Shown piece by piece: positions 43,294 through 52,445 of a DNA stretch of 64,000 nucleotides. This DNA comes from Dickeya chrysanthemi NCPPB 402. GTDB taxonomy: Bacteria; Pseudomonadota; Gammaproteobacteria; Enterobacterales; Enterobacteriaceae. Position 1 is the first letter of the stretch. Each line of letters opens with the position of its first letter. The notes below the pieces were generated by a model that was not told where the DNA came from, did no database searches, and saw only the letters and a program-made list of their open reading frames with translations. A program made the translations under genes and the position numbers. The stretch lies in assembly GCF_000406105.1 (NCBI RefSeq), contig NZ_CM001974.1, positions 2,098,245-2,162,244 of the forward strand, in the 5' to 3' direction.

Positions 43294-43692
43294 TTAAATA
43301 ACAGGCACGACGTTACCAAATGACTTGTTAATCGAAGAATTATAAACTTTTCCTTCAGCGAACATAAATAACACCTTGCTTTTTCCCATGTAAGCACCGA
43401 ATCCATTCTTCGCATTTACCCAGACAGGAACCACCCATCCAAACGTAACTTTATATTTGGATGATAATTTCGACCCCTCTTCCAAATAACCTTTGTATGG
43501 CGTCATGAATACATAACGAGCACTATAGGGATCTTTAAGTGCAAAACTGCAATACGCGTGTATTTGCTTTTTATAATCTGCCGGCAATGTCCCATAATCA
43601 GCGGTTTGGATCTGTATCGGTGTGGGTGGTTGCTGTGTTGCGCAGCCTGCCAATACTAACGATGTAGCAACGGCGAAAATGATTTTTCTCAT
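43294..43692 (-). CDS. Hypothetical lipoprotein (132 aa)
   Basis: A predicted lipoprotein of no family I can name. The signal peptide ends in a clear lipobox LVLAGC with Cys17. The mature part has a central aromatic-rich stretch, LKDPYSARYVFMTPYKGY, then VPVWVNAKNGFGAYMG, suggesting a small beta-rich periplasmic domain. Two further cysteines do not form an obvious motif. It lies between ftnA and yebY, interrupting the E. coli-like yobA-yebZ-yebY cluster, and is flanked by repeat copy B. Confidence 0.75.
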   Translation of the reverse strand: MRKIIFAVATSLVLAGCATQQPPTPIQIQTADYGTLPADYKKQIHAYCSFALKDPYSARYVFMTPYKGYLEEGSKLSSKYKVTFGWVVPVWVNAKNGFGAYMGKSKVLFMFAEGKVYNSSINKSFGNVVPVI

Positions 43693-43926
43693 TATTGATG
43701 ATCTCGTCTGTTATACCCCCGCCGCAGTATGCCGAATGCAATATCAACGGCGTATTAACCATCAACGTATTTCCCTGATTACTGTGCTGGTATCGTCAAC
43801 TCGACTTCATCAATGCGGGTCGCTATGATCCCGGTTTTGGAAAGACGGATTTACCGCTTACATCACCCATAGCACATCGCTGCCCCCGGTGGTACAGCCT
43901 CTGGGGGCTTTACATGGAATATCACG

Positions 43927-44265
43927 ATGAAAAAAGTAGTGCTGTCACTTATTGTCTCTGTGCTGTCGGCCCAGGCATTCGCTGCCCCGCAGTTGGCTAA
44001 TTTGAGCAAGCTGGAATATGGCTCGCGTTGGGCATTTAACCGTGAGGAAGTTCAGTTGATTTGTCGCCCTGGTCACGCCATGTTTGTGATTAACCCCAGC
44101 ACACTGGTGCAGTATCCCCTCAATGAGGTTGCGCGCGAGCAGGTCAAAGCCGGTAAGGTAAACGCCAGCCCGCTGGAAACTATCTTGCTGGAAGATCCGC
44201 AGCACCCAGGGCAAAAGATGAGTCTGCAACCTTTTATCGACCGGGCGCAAAGCCTCTGTCAGTAG
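43927..44265 (+). CDS. yebY: YebY family periplasmic protein
   Basis: A 112-residue secreted protein of the DUF2511/YebY family. The signal peptide is [19 protein letters not shown], with a mature start at APQLANLSK. The blocks [20 protein letters not shown] and [15 protein letters not shown] closely match E. coli YebY. Two cysteines (one in LICRPG, one at the C-terminus) may form a disulfide. It is a copper-cluster associate by context in E. coli (yobA-yebZ-yebY); its biochemical role is unknown. Confidence 0.92.
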   Translation: MKKVVLSLIVSVLSAQAFAAPQLANLSKLEYGSRWAFNREEVQLICRPGHAMFVINPSTLVQYPLNEVAREQVKAGKVNASPLETILLEDPQHPGQKMSLQPFIDRAQSLCQ

Positions 44266-44396
44266 TGCGCATAGCACGCCGAAGACGACTGTGGATCCTG
44301 AATGCGCGGGTTTGCGTTGGTTGTCACAAAGTGTACAGATTGTTTCGGAATTGACTGTTCAAAAAATGGGCCAGACTGGAAAACGAAAGTGAGTCG

Positions 44397-44407
44397 TCTA
44401 CGCTTAA
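44397..44407 (+). promoter_or_regulatory. Sigma-S promoter of sdsR
   Basis: TCTACGCTTAA is an exact match to the extended sigma-S -10 consensus KCTAYRCTTAA, a few bases before the predicted RNA start. Confidence 0.88.
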
Positions 44408-44412
44408 AGTGC

Positions 44413-44516
44413 AGGCTGAAATGACGCCTGCAACAAATGCCAACTTTTAGCGCACGGCTCTCTCCTAAGAGCCATTTCCCTAGACCGGGCACAGGAATCG
44501 TGTTCGGTCTTTTTTT
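44413..44516 (+). ncRNA. sdsR: Small RNA SdsR (RyeB)
   Basis: About 104 nt. The central region GCCAACTTTTAGCGCACGG, then CTCTCTCCTAAGAGCCATTT, is nearly identical to E. coli SdsR, as is its place after yebY. The 3' end is a hairpin AGACCGGGCAC/GTGTTCGGTCT followed by seven T residues. SdsR is a stationary-phase, Hfq-binding RNA that represses several mRNAs, including mutS and ompD in Salmonella/E. coli. The 5' end is inferred from the promoter spacing. Confidence 0.92.
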
Positions 44517-44688
44517 ATCTTGTTGATTTTTAAATAAAAAATATCAGTTGGCCCGAAAATGTCCGAAATTTTTCCGAAAATCCGTACCCGGTGTAAATCG
44601 CAACGATCAGATAATCACCATTATCTGTCGCAACACCAGCCTTTCAATAACAATGTTGTAACAAGAAATAAGCGCTGGCGGCCATGAT

Positions 44689-45378
44689 TTATTGGTGCGG
44701 AAACGGGGCGATGGCGTATTGCGTATAAAAATCTCTGATGGAAAGCGAGGTGACCTCGCCGGAGGTATTGTCACCGACAAAAACCTGTTGGCCGGATTGG
44801 CTGCTGACTGCCTTATAAATCAGCGTTGGGACGGATACACCGTTACCAATACGTTCGTTACCGAACAGGGCTCCGGTAATTACCCAGACTTCACCATCCT
44901 GTAACGCCAGTTTACGAACAAATGCTTCTGTTTTACGCCAGGATAGTCGGTTCAGTTTCGGTAATTGCGGTGTCATATTCGACATTGAAAATGACTCATG
45001 CTGTGTTTGAGCGTCAGGCATATCTCCAGCCGGCGTCATATGGCCCTGATCGTACCCGGAGTATTCATAATCACTACTTGATGATTGTGCTGCTGTAGGG
45101 ATTTGTTGCTCACGATGAAAGGCATTCCGCCGGGGAAGTTTGTCTGCCGCTTTGACCCTCTCCGCCGTTAAATGCTCAGCAGAAATAACGGGGCCTTTAT
45201 TCGCATAGCTATACAAGACAGCAAAAGCTGTAAAACAGATTTCTTCATCATAATGAATGTCCGGTGTCTCATCATGAATAAAATTTCCAGGACATAGCGA
45301 ACGACCGGCTATTCCCGGTGAGCTGGCTATTATCAGTATTAATACCAATAAATAGCGGGTCATCGAAGCTATTGCCAT
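44689..45378 (-). CDS. Secreted DNA/RNA non-specific endonuclease
   Basis: A 229-residue exported nuclease of the NUC1/EndA beta-beta-alpha-metal family. An N-terminal signal peptide spans about residues 1-25 (cleavage near GIAG). The active-site block reads SGYDQGHMTPAGDM at about 107-120, with general-base His113. The usual D-R-G-H has Gln in place of Arg, seen in some family members. The metal-binding Asn is probably Asn134 or Asn143 (MSNMTPQLPKLNRLSW). GAGAG precedes the ATG at 45378. It may degrade extracellular DNA or RNA for nutrients or during host attack; that role is inference. Confidence 0.85.
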   Translation of the reverse strand: MAIASMTRYLLVLILIIASSPGIAGRSLCPGNFIHDETPDIHYDEEICFTAFAVLYSYANKGPVISAEHLTAERVKAADKLPRRNAFHREQQIPTAAQSSSSDYEYSGYDQGHMTPAGDMPDAQTQHESFSMSNMTPQLPKLNRLSWRKTEAFVRKLALQDGEVWVITGALFGNERIGNGVSVPTLIYKAVSSQSGQQVFVGDNTSGEVTSLSIRDFYTQYAIAPFPHQ

Positions 45379-45695
45379 TATTTTGCTCTCTTATCGATAT
45401 TCAGTGGGAAACATCATCTGGCGGAATATCAACGGTAACGACCTCGCTGGTTAGCATGTTGATATTCGCCTTGGTGCGACCGAATAATTATTCTGTTTAC
45501 CGCCCGAATAATCGCGTGCGTCGGGTTCATCTCTCTGTCACCGAACAATCTCTCTCGACGGAAAGCGATTATGCAGGGGCAATACGGTACCTGCGGCAAT
45601 ATGCCGTGACACAGATGTATACAGTAGGAAAAAATAAACGAAAAATCATGTGCTACGCTTGCTGAAGCAGGGTCAATACTAACAGAGAGGGTACG
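45379..45695 (+). other. Nuclease-yeaQ intergenic region
   Basis: About 317 bp between divergent genes. No RNA or operator was recognised. An ORF over part of it overlaps the nuclease start and is not supported. Confidence 0.4.
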
Positions 45696-45944
45696 ATGGG
45701 AATTCTTTCATGGGTTATTTTCGGTCTCATTGCGGGCATTCTGGCTAAATGGATTATGCCGGGCAGAGACGGTGGTGGTTTTATCATGACGGTATTGCTG
45801 GGCATCGTCGGGGCGGTCGTCGGCGGTTGGCTCAGCACCTTTTTTGGTTTCGGTAAAGTGGATGGTTTTAATATCGGTAGCTTTGCCGTGGCGGTGGTTG
45901 GTGCGATCGTCGCACTGTGGATTTACCGTCGGGTACGCGACTAA
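45696..45944 (+). CDS. yeaQ: YeaQ/YmgE family membrane protein
   Basis: An 82-residue protein with three hydrophobic helices, rich in Gly and Ile/Val, of the transglycosylase-associated (GlsB/YeaQ/YmgE) family. The motif GLIAGILAKWIMPGRDGGG near residue 10 is typical. It is generally linked to stress; the function is unknown. GAGAGGG precedes the ATG. Confidence 0.9.
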   Translation: MGILSWVIFGLIAGILAKWIMPGRDGGGFIMTVLLGIVGAVVGGWLSTFFGFGKVDGFNIGSFAVAVVGAIVALWIYRRVRD

Positions 45945-46029
45945 GATTATCTTTCATCTATTCCCCGTTGGTATTCCGCCTGTGGGGGGCGGCATCAGGT
46001 GCGTGTTATCAGCTACCTGATGCCGGCTA

Positions 46030-47778
46030 TTAACGGCGAGAGGATTGGCTGAGTGATACCGCCAATACGGATAAGAGGATGAGCGCGAAAACAGGCGGTA
46101 AAACCGTCCAGACCGCACGTTCGACGTAAGGCATGCCTTCGGCCAGAACGCGCCCCCATTCCGGGGAGGGCGGTTGTTCGCCTAACCCCAGAAAACCCAA
46201 CGATGCCAGTGCCAGTGCGATACCGGGCAGGCGCAACATGGCATGGCGTGTGACGGGGCCTATCAATGCCGGAATAATATAGCGAATGACGCAGGTGAAA
46301 CGACTTAGGCCAAATAGCGGTGTAAGGCGGATATATGGCTGAGCGTTGATTTCAGTGACCAGCGCCGCAGTATGCGCCGCCAGCGGTGCCCAGGCCACCA
46401 GCGCCACCGCGAACGCCGCACCGGAGGTAGAAGGGCCATACAGCGCAGCGACGACCATACCCGCGATAACCGGCGGTATGGCGTTGGCCGCTTCGGCCGG
46501 GCCGCTCAGCAGGCGGGGAAACAACCCGATGAACACCCCCAGCAACAAGCAACAACCTGTCACCGCCGCCGCAGTGAGCAAGGTTGCGAGCGCACCATGC
46601 GCAACCCGAGCCAACATGTCGCGGCCGGTGGCATCGGCACCAAACGGCAATGACCCGTCGGGTGGTTGCAGCCGGGTAAAATCGGAGCTAAACGGATCGC
46701 GTGGCAGGCCGCTAAGGACGATGACCGCCAGCAACAGCATGATCATGAACGGCAGGCGATAATGGCGGTTTATCACGGCAATTGCGCTGGCAGGTGTGGA
46801 CAGCGAGCCGTTATCCAATGCTTGTCCAAGCAGGATGCGGTGTAGCAGAGAGATAATGCTGCCCGTTATGACGGCTATCACCAGCAGAATCAACACGCCA
46901 CATTGCAACGGCGGCAAATCCTGCGCGGCGGCGGCGCCTAATGTTGCTCGCCCCAGCCCCGGTATCGCGAACACTTTTTCTACCGCGACTGCGCCTCCGG
47001 TTAGCCCAACCAGTACCAGACCAACCTGAGGCAAAATCGCCGGCAGGGCGCGACGTACGACGCCGGACAGGCAGTCGCGCCGCGAAAAACCGGCCATATG
47101 CCAGGTTAATAACCAGGGTTCGCTGAAGGTGGCGGCTAACGCATCGCTGAATAACTTACCGAGCAGGCCGCCGGCCGGTATGCCCAGCGCCAGTGCCGGT
47201 AAAACAAGATGTTGCCATGATTGCCAGCCATAGGGCGGTAGGATTTGTAACCAGACCGCACCGATGATCAGTAAAAACGACGACAACAGAAATTCCGGCA
47301 TCGCGGTGAGGGCGGTAGCCAGAATGCCGTTACTGCGCCGGTTATCGCCGGCCAGCCCACGCTTCAGGGTCGGCCAACTCAGTAACAGCGCGAGTACGGC
47401 GGCTACCGTTAACGCCGCCAACATCAGCGTCAGCGATACGCCGGCAGCCTCCAGCATACCGGGCAATACCGGTTTTCCGGATACCCAGGATACGCCGACA
47501 TCGCCCTGCACTAAACCGTTTAGCCATTGTTTCAGAAAGACCCACGGCCCTTGCGACAGGCCGAGGTGCTGACGAATGGCTTCCAGCGCTTCCGCCGTGG
47601 CTTCCTGCTCGCTGGAACGGGCACGCAACAGGCTCAGTGCCGGATCGGCGTCGGATAGCCAGGGCAGCAACCCGACCAGTACGATAATGGCCAGCGTCGT
47701 CAGCAGACGGGAAGCCATAACCAACAGCGACGAAGACAGTATGGCTATTGGCGGTAGCAGGGCCTGCGGGTTACTCAT
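46030..47778 (-). CDS. Fused DppB-DppC-type ABC permease
   Basis: A 582-residue protein joining two binding-protein-dependent permease domains of the peptide/nickel class. The first half (to about residue 320) ends in the DppB-type block AVEKVFAIPGLGRATLG. The second (from about 345) carries the DppC-type FGADATGRDMLARV and the closing LASLGFLGLGEQPPSPEWGR. These importers normally use two separate permeases, so one fused chain should supply the entire membrane pore. Its ATG overlaps the stop of the solute-binding gene (ATGA). It is the last gene of the operon. The substrate (peptide, nickel chelate or other metallophore) cannot be decided from sequence. Confidence 0.88.
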   Translation of the reverse strand: MSNPQALLPPIAILSSSLLVMASRLLTTLAIIVLVGLLPWLSDADPALSLLRARSSEQEATAEALEAIRQHLGLSQGPWVFLKQWLNGLVQGDVGVSWVSGKPVLPGMLEAAGVSLTLMLAALTVAAVLALLLSWPTLKRGLAGDNRRSNGILATALTAMPEFLLSSFLLIIGAVWLQILPPYGWQSWQHLVLPALALGIPAGGLLGKLFSDALAATFSEPWLLTWHMAGFSRRDCLSGVVRRALPAILPQVGLVLVGLTGGAVAVEKVFAIPGLGRATLGAAAAQDLPPLQCGVLILLVIAVITGSIISLLHRILLGQALDNGSLSTPASAIAVINRHYRLPFMIMLLLAVIVLSGLPRDPFSSDFTRLQPPDGSLPFGADATGRDMLARVAHGALATLLTAAAVTGCCLLLGVFIGLFPRLLSGPAEAANAIPPVIAGMVVAALYGPSTSGAAFAVALVAWAPLAAHTAALVTEINAQPYIRLTPLFGLSRFTCVIRYIIPALIGPVTRHAMLRLPGIALALASLGFLGLGEQPPSPEWGRVLAEGMPYVERAVWTVLPPVFALILLSVLAVSLSQSSRR

Positions 47779-49290
47779 GGTTTGGTATAGGCTCCGTCGA
47801 TGTGCGTCTGTACGTCTATCAATGTGCGCTCACGTGGGTCCCGAATGGCCTGACGCAAACGCGCAGATTCACCCTGAATCACCCGCTCGTGCAGTAGCGG
47901 AATAGCGGCATTGGTCGAGAGAATCAACTGCTCGGCAGTCATGATCGCCTGACGTCGGGATTCACCGGCCGGGGTCGCGGCAGCTTGCTTCAGGGCGTCG
48001 TCTACCGCCGGATTACACAACTGCGAAATATTGAATGAGCCTTTGCAGGAAAAGTCGCTATACAGATAAGCGACCGGATCGCCGGAATCCAATACCGTGG
48101 CGCGAGACAAGATAAAGGCGTCGAAATGGCCGGCTAACGCATCCGCTTCTATCTGCGAGTATTCGCGGACTTCTTGTTTCACGGTGAAGCCGGCGGCGGT
48201 CAACTGTTGTGCCAGATAAACCGCGACTTCCGGTAACTCCGCCCGGTCGCTGAATGTCGCCAGCGTGATGGTTGCACCGTTCGGGGCTGAGGTGGCGACA
48301 GGGGCGTTGACTGGCTGGCGCAACGCTGCCGCCCATTGAATCGCCGGGCCTAACAGCCCACTCGCCGCATCGGCGCGGTTTTCGTAAACGTTTTTTTACC
48401 AGGATATCCCGCTGGATCGCATCGCGTGCAGCCGCACGCAGAGCGGGATTGCTGAATGCACCGCGACGGGTATTGAGGTAGAGCGTATTGGTGCGAGGCA
48501 TCGGCACCTCATGGACCAAGCCAGGGTCCAGCAGCGGCGCCTGTGAAACCGGTATGGCTTCTACCAGATCAGCCGCGCCGGTACGCAACGCCGCGGTACG
48601 CGCCGCACTATCCGGAACAAAATCAACATCGATACCCGGCGCGGCGGCTTTGTTGCCCCAGTAGCCGTCAAACCGGTCGAGCCTGGCGCTGCTGGTGCCG
48701 TTAAGCTGCGTCAGCACGAAAGGGCCGGTGCCGGTTCGAATCGGGCTGACCACGCCGTTGGCACCGTAAGCGGCGGGAGACAGAATAGTCAACTGGGGGC
48801 TGGATAAGCGCTGCGGTAACAGCGGATCGCGGGTCGTGGTAGTGATCCGCACTGTGTGAGGGTCATCCTCCGTTACGTTAAGTGTTACGCCATCAAGGAT
48901 GCGTGGTTTGGGGGCGGCATGCATGGCGGCCGTTAGCGCTTTAACCACCGCGCCGGCAGTGAAATCGCTGCCGTCGTGGAATTTCACGCCGTCGCGCAGG
49001 GTAAAACGCCAGGTGAGTTCATCCAACTGTTGCCATCGCGTAGCCAGTGCAGGTTGTGCGTCACCGTTAGCATCAAGCACGACCAGTGTCTCACCGGTAC
49101 GCCAACGCGACAGCTTAAAGGCGTCATCGCTGAATGGCGACAGCGCTGAACGGGGCGGCAATAACATGGCCAGGCGAATACGCAGCCCGTCCGCACCGGC
49201 AGCGGCGGGTTGCTGTTTGTCAAAACAGCCGGTGAGTAACAGGGCGGATGCCAGTATGGCGACCAGCGTGGGGGAGTGAAACATACGCAT
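47775..49290 (-). pseudogene. Family 5 solute-binding lipoprotein gene with single-base frameshift
   Basis: A periplasmic binding protein for the peptide/nickel-type importer. A lipobox LLLTGC gives an acylated Cys near residue 22, and LTWRFTLRDGVKFHDGSDFT near 92 is the family signature. On the minus strand the frame is correct to DAIQRDILV, then slips in an A7 run (T7 at 48391-48397 on the plus strand). With A6 it continues VKNVYENRADAASG and on to the normal end, 504 residues in all. As written the first frame runs on to 48058, overlapping a second frame to 47775. This is one extra base in a homopolymer, so sequence error or slippage is likely. Confidence 0.85.
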
Positions 49291-49309
49291 TCCTTATGAT
49301 GGTGAAAGT

Positions 49310-50128
49310 TCAATCAAAAACGGGCAGCGTCGGCACGGCTGCCAGTAATGCCTGAGTGTGAAAATGAAACGGCTCGGCGAGTAGGTCGGGTAATGGGCGG
49401 TCTTCCACCAGGCGGCCGTGGTACATAACCAGCACTCGCTGACAAAGCGATGTCACCACCGACAGGTCATGAGAAACCAGTAACAATCCCATCCCGTGGC
49501 GGCGCGATAGCGAATCGAGCAACGTGGTGATTTGTTGACGCAAGGGCAGGTCGAGCCCGCTGACCGGCTCATCGGCCAGCAGGAATGCCGGGCGGAGCGC
49601 AATTGCCCGGGCAATCGCGACCCGCTGAGCCTGACCGCCGGAGAGTGATTCCGCGCGCTGGTGCAACACGGTGAGTGGCAGTTCAACCTGCTCCAGCGCG
49701 GTACAGACCGTCTGTTTGAGGTTCTCCGTTGCTCCTAGTTGCCGCAGCGGTTCGGCGATCAGCGCGAATACCGAAGCATGTGGCGCCAGCGAACTTGCCG
49801 GGTCTTGCGGGATGTACTGCACCAGTCGCCGATACCAGCGCAAGCGGGAGACCCGATCCGGGTGTACTTGCTGTTCCTGACACCACACTTCGCCCTGCGA
49901 CGGGGCTTCCAGCGCCAGCAAGATTTTCAGTAAGGTGGATTTGCCGCTGCCGGATGCACCAACCAATGCCACGCGTTCTCCGGCGTGAAGATCAAGGCTG
50001 ACATGTTGCAGTGTCGGCGTGACGGTGGCTCGGCGCATAAAGCCACCGGCAGCCCGATACTGATGGCTGATGCGATGCAACTGTAAAAAAGGGGCGTTTC
50101 GTAGTTCGCCAATCGTATTATTGCTCAT
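49310..50128 (-). CDS. ABC transporter ATPase, OppF/DppF type
   Basis: A 272-residue ATP-binding subunit of the peptide/nickel class. Walker A is GASGSGKSTLL, the signature LSGGQAQRVAIARA and Walker B FLLADEPVSGLD. The ATG at 50128 lies 4 bp after the preceding ATPase stop; an in-frame extension to 50218 overlaps that gene and is rejected. It is the second gene of the operon. Confidence 0.9.
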   Translation of the reverse strand: MSNNTIGELRNAPFLQLHRISHQYRAAGGFMRRATVTPTLQHVSLDLHAGERVALVGASGSGKSTLLKILLALEAPSQGEVWCQEQQVHPDRVSRLRWYRRLVQYIPQDPASSLAPHASVFALIAEPLRQLGATENLKQTVCTALEQVELPLTVLHQRAESLSGGQAQRVAIARAIALRPAFLLADEPVSGLDLPLRQQITTLLDSLSRRHGMGLLLVSHDLSVVTSLCQRVLVMYHGRLVEDRPLPDLLAEPFHFHTQALLAAVPTLPVFD

Positions 50129-50132
50129 GGTA

Positions 50133-50936
50133 TCAACTGGCCTGTGACCAGGGGATGGTCGGTGTGACCGTATGGGGATCGTGCCGGTTGCCGACAGAGG
50201 ATTGCCGCGCGGCTGCAATCAAAGCGCGGGTATAAGTATGGCGGGGCGCATTCAGCAATTGGCGCATGTCGCCTTGTTCAACCAGACGACCGTTTTCCAT
50301 AACCAGTGCGCGCTGGCAGATCATGGCGGCCACCGTGATGTCGTGGGTGATGAACAGCAAGCTGGTGCGCGGCGATTGTTGCAGCCTGGTCTGTAAGGTT
50401 TGCAGAACCTGCGCTTGCGTGACGACATCCAGCGCCGTCGTGGGCTCATCGGCGATCAGCAACGGCCGTTCGCACAGCAACGCCAATGCAATACACAGAC
50501 GCTGACGTTGGCCGCCTGAAAGTTCGCCGGGATAGCGCATCAGCACGGTTTGCGGATCGGTAAAGCCGACGGCACGCAGCAGGTCGGGTAATACCTGTGG
50601 GGCGGGTTGAGACCTGAGCGCCATGCGAAATTGGGCTTCAATGCTGAACAACGGGTTAAGCGATGTGGCGGAATCCTGAAAAATCGCGGCCGGACGTTCA
50701 CAGGGCGGGCGCTGTGACAAGGCGATATTGGCCACTTCTTTACCCTGAAGTCGAATGCTGCCGCTGAGCTGGCCGCCGACGGGCAGCACCCCCAGCAGGC
50801 AACGTGCAGTCAGCGATTTGCCGGAGCCGGACCCACCCAGCAGACAGACACGTTCACCGGGCGCCAGAGAGAAGCTGACGTCATCAATCTTGTTTTTACC
50901 GTCAATACAAAGTGTTAATTGTTTGACATCCAGCAC
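50133..50936 (-). CDS. ABC transporter ATPase, OppD/DppD type
   Basis: A 267-residue first gene of the importer operon. Walker A is GGSGSGKSLTA, the signature LSGGQRQRLCIALAL and Walker B LIADEPTTALDV. A GTG at 50936 with GGGG just upstream gives a normal N-terminus (LDVKQLTLCIDGK); the longer reading to 50990 would overlap a palindromic operator. It pairs with the next ATPase to power the fused permease. Confidence 0.87.
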   Translation of the reverse strand: MLDVKQLTLCIDGKNKIDDVSFSLAPGERVCLLGGSGSGKSLTARCLLGVLPVGGQLSGSIRLQGKEVANIALSQRPPCERPAAIFQDSATSLNPLFSIEAQFRMALRSQPAPQVLPDLLRAVGFTDPQTVLMRYPGELSGGQRQRLCIALALLCERPLLIADEPTTALDVVTQAQVLQTLQTRLQQSPRTSLLFITHDITVAAMICQRALVMENGRLVEQGDMRQLLNAPRHTYTRALIAAARQSSVGNRHDPHTVTPTIPWSQAS

Positions 50937-50971
50937 ACGGCACCCCGGAATGTGAATATTTATTTCAAATA

Positions 50972-50987
50972 ATATGTTATAACATAT
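50972..50987. promoter_or_regulatory. Palindromic operator candidate of the ABC operon
   Basis: ATATGTTATAACATAT is a perfect 16-bp palindrome, 36 bp upstream of the operon's first start codon. Its TGTTAT/ATAACA halves resemble Zur half-sites but are more closely spaced than in the Zur box. Confidence 0.55.
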
Positions 50988-51089
50988 CAATTAAAATAAA
51001 AACCCGTCGGTCGATGTGGAAATCAGATGAGCGTGAACCAGACGTTCGGCGTACCGCGTGGCTACGGTTTGGGAGGCAATGACAACAGG

Positions 51090-51121
51090 AAAAAACAGCC
51101 AGCGCGTAACACGCCGGCTGT
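51090..51121 (-). terminator. Terminator after yeaH
   Basis: On the minus strand: an ACAGCC...GGCTGT stem extended by GCG/CGC with one mismatch, followed by a T6 run (A-run 51090-51095 on plus). Confidence 0.8.
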
Positions 51122-51131
51122 ACAGGTCAGG

Positions 51132-52409
51132 TTAGTTATCGACCGTTTGTTTGTGGAAGATTTCGCGAAAGACGGGATAAATATCGTCCTGATCGCGGAT
51201 GTGCTGCAGGGCGAAGTTATCAAAACTCTCTCGCAGCGCTTCATATTCCCGCCACAGCGTCTGGTGAGATCGGCGGGTGATTTCAATATAACTGTAGTAA
51301 CGCACCACCGGCAGCAGGCGGGTGGCCAGTAACTCACGGCAGAGCGGCGAATCGTCCGCCCAGTTATCGCCATCGGAAGCCTGCGCGGCATAAATATTCC
51401 ACTGCGCAGGGTTATAACGCTCTTTGACGACATCCTCCATCAGTTTCAGGGCACTGGAGACAATGGTGCCGCCGGTTTCCTGAGAGTAGAAGAATTCCTG
51501 CTCATCTACCTCCTTGGCCTGCGTATGGTGGCGGATATACACCACCTCCACATTTTTGTAGGTTCGACTCAGGAACAGATACAGCAGGATGTAAAAACGC
51601 TTGGCGATGTCTTTGGTGGCCTGATCCATAGAGCCAGAAACATCCATCAGACAGAACATCACCGCCTGGCTCGACGGCTCCGGCCGGCGCTCGTAATTCT
51701 TGTAGCGCAGGTCGAAGGTATCGATAAACGGTACGCTGGCGATGCGCTGACGTAACTCGGCGATCTCCTGACGTAGCTGTTCCTCCTCCAGCAGTTGAGC
51801 CGGTTCGGTGTTTTCCAGCAATGCCAGGTCTTCTTCGCGCTGGTGAAGCTCGCGCCGTTTACCCGCTGTCATCGCCATGCGACGCGCCAGCGAGTTCTGC
51901 AAAGAACGCACGACGCTGATATTCGCGGGGACGCCATTGGCGGTGTACCCCGCACGGTGGGTTTTGTACTCGTTCAGTTGCCGGTGCTCGGTTTTTTTCA
52001 GGTTGGGCAGCGCCAGGTCCTCGAACAGCAGGTCAAGATATTCATCTTTGGAGATCTGGAACACAAAATCGTCCTGACCTTCACCATCCTGGCCGGCATC
52101 GCCCTGGCCTGAGCCACCGCCACCGCCGCCACCTTGAGGGCGTTCGATCTTGTCGTTTTCAACGAAATGATCGTTACCGGGGTGTACCCGGTGGCGGACT
52201 CCGCCCCGCCCTTGATGGAACATCGGTTCACTGATATCCGCGTTGGGAATCGAGATAGACTCCCCGTTTTCCACGTCGGTGACCGACCGCTTGTTGATGG
52301 CCCCGGCAATCGACTGTTTTATTTGCGACTTGTAACGGCGCAAAAAGCGCTGGCGGTTAACCGCGCTTTTGTTTTTGCCGTTCAAACGCCGATCAATGAA
52401 ATAGGCCAT
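51132..52409 (-). CDS. yeaH: YeaH family protein (DUF444)
   Basis: A 425-residue protein with a von Willebrand factor A-like domain. The metal-ion-dependent adhesion motif DVSGS is in [11 protein letters not shown] near residue 247, and a Gly-rich stretch ([11 protein letters not shown]) lies near 92. It is the partner of the kinase YeaG, and the two are coexpressed in nitrogen starvation and stationary phase in E. coli. The ATG at 52409 matches the family start ([12 protein letters not shown]); an in-frame ATG at 52427 is less likely. Confidence 0.94.
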   Translation of the reverse strand: MAYFIDRRLNGKNKSAVNRQRFLRRYKSQIKQSIAGAINKRSVTDVENGESISIPNADISEPMFHQGRGGVRHRVHPGNDHFVENDKIERPQGGGGGGGSGQGDAGQDGEGQDDFVFQISKDEYLDLLFEDLALPNLKKTEHRQLNEYKTHRAGYTANGVPANISVVRSLQNSLARRMAMTAGKRRELHQREEDLALLENTEPAQLLEEEQLRQEIAELRQRIASVPFIDTFDLRYKNYERRPEPSSQAVMFCLMDVSGSMDQATKDIAKRFYILLYLFLSRTYKNVEVVYIRHHTQAKEVDEQEFFYSQETGGTIVSSALKLMEDVVKERYNPAQWNIYAAQASDGDNWADDSPLCRELLATRLLPVVRYYSYIEITRRSHQTLWREYEALRESFDNFALQHIRDQDDIYPVFREIFHKQTVDN

Positions 52410-52445
52410 GTTTCCCCCAAACGACATGCCTGTCGATGTCCGGCA

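Noticed and set aside
45318..45665. 115-residue ORF between the nuclease and yeaQ
   Set aside because: Its start lies inside the nuclease signal peptide on the other strand, with no ribosome-binding site or family match.
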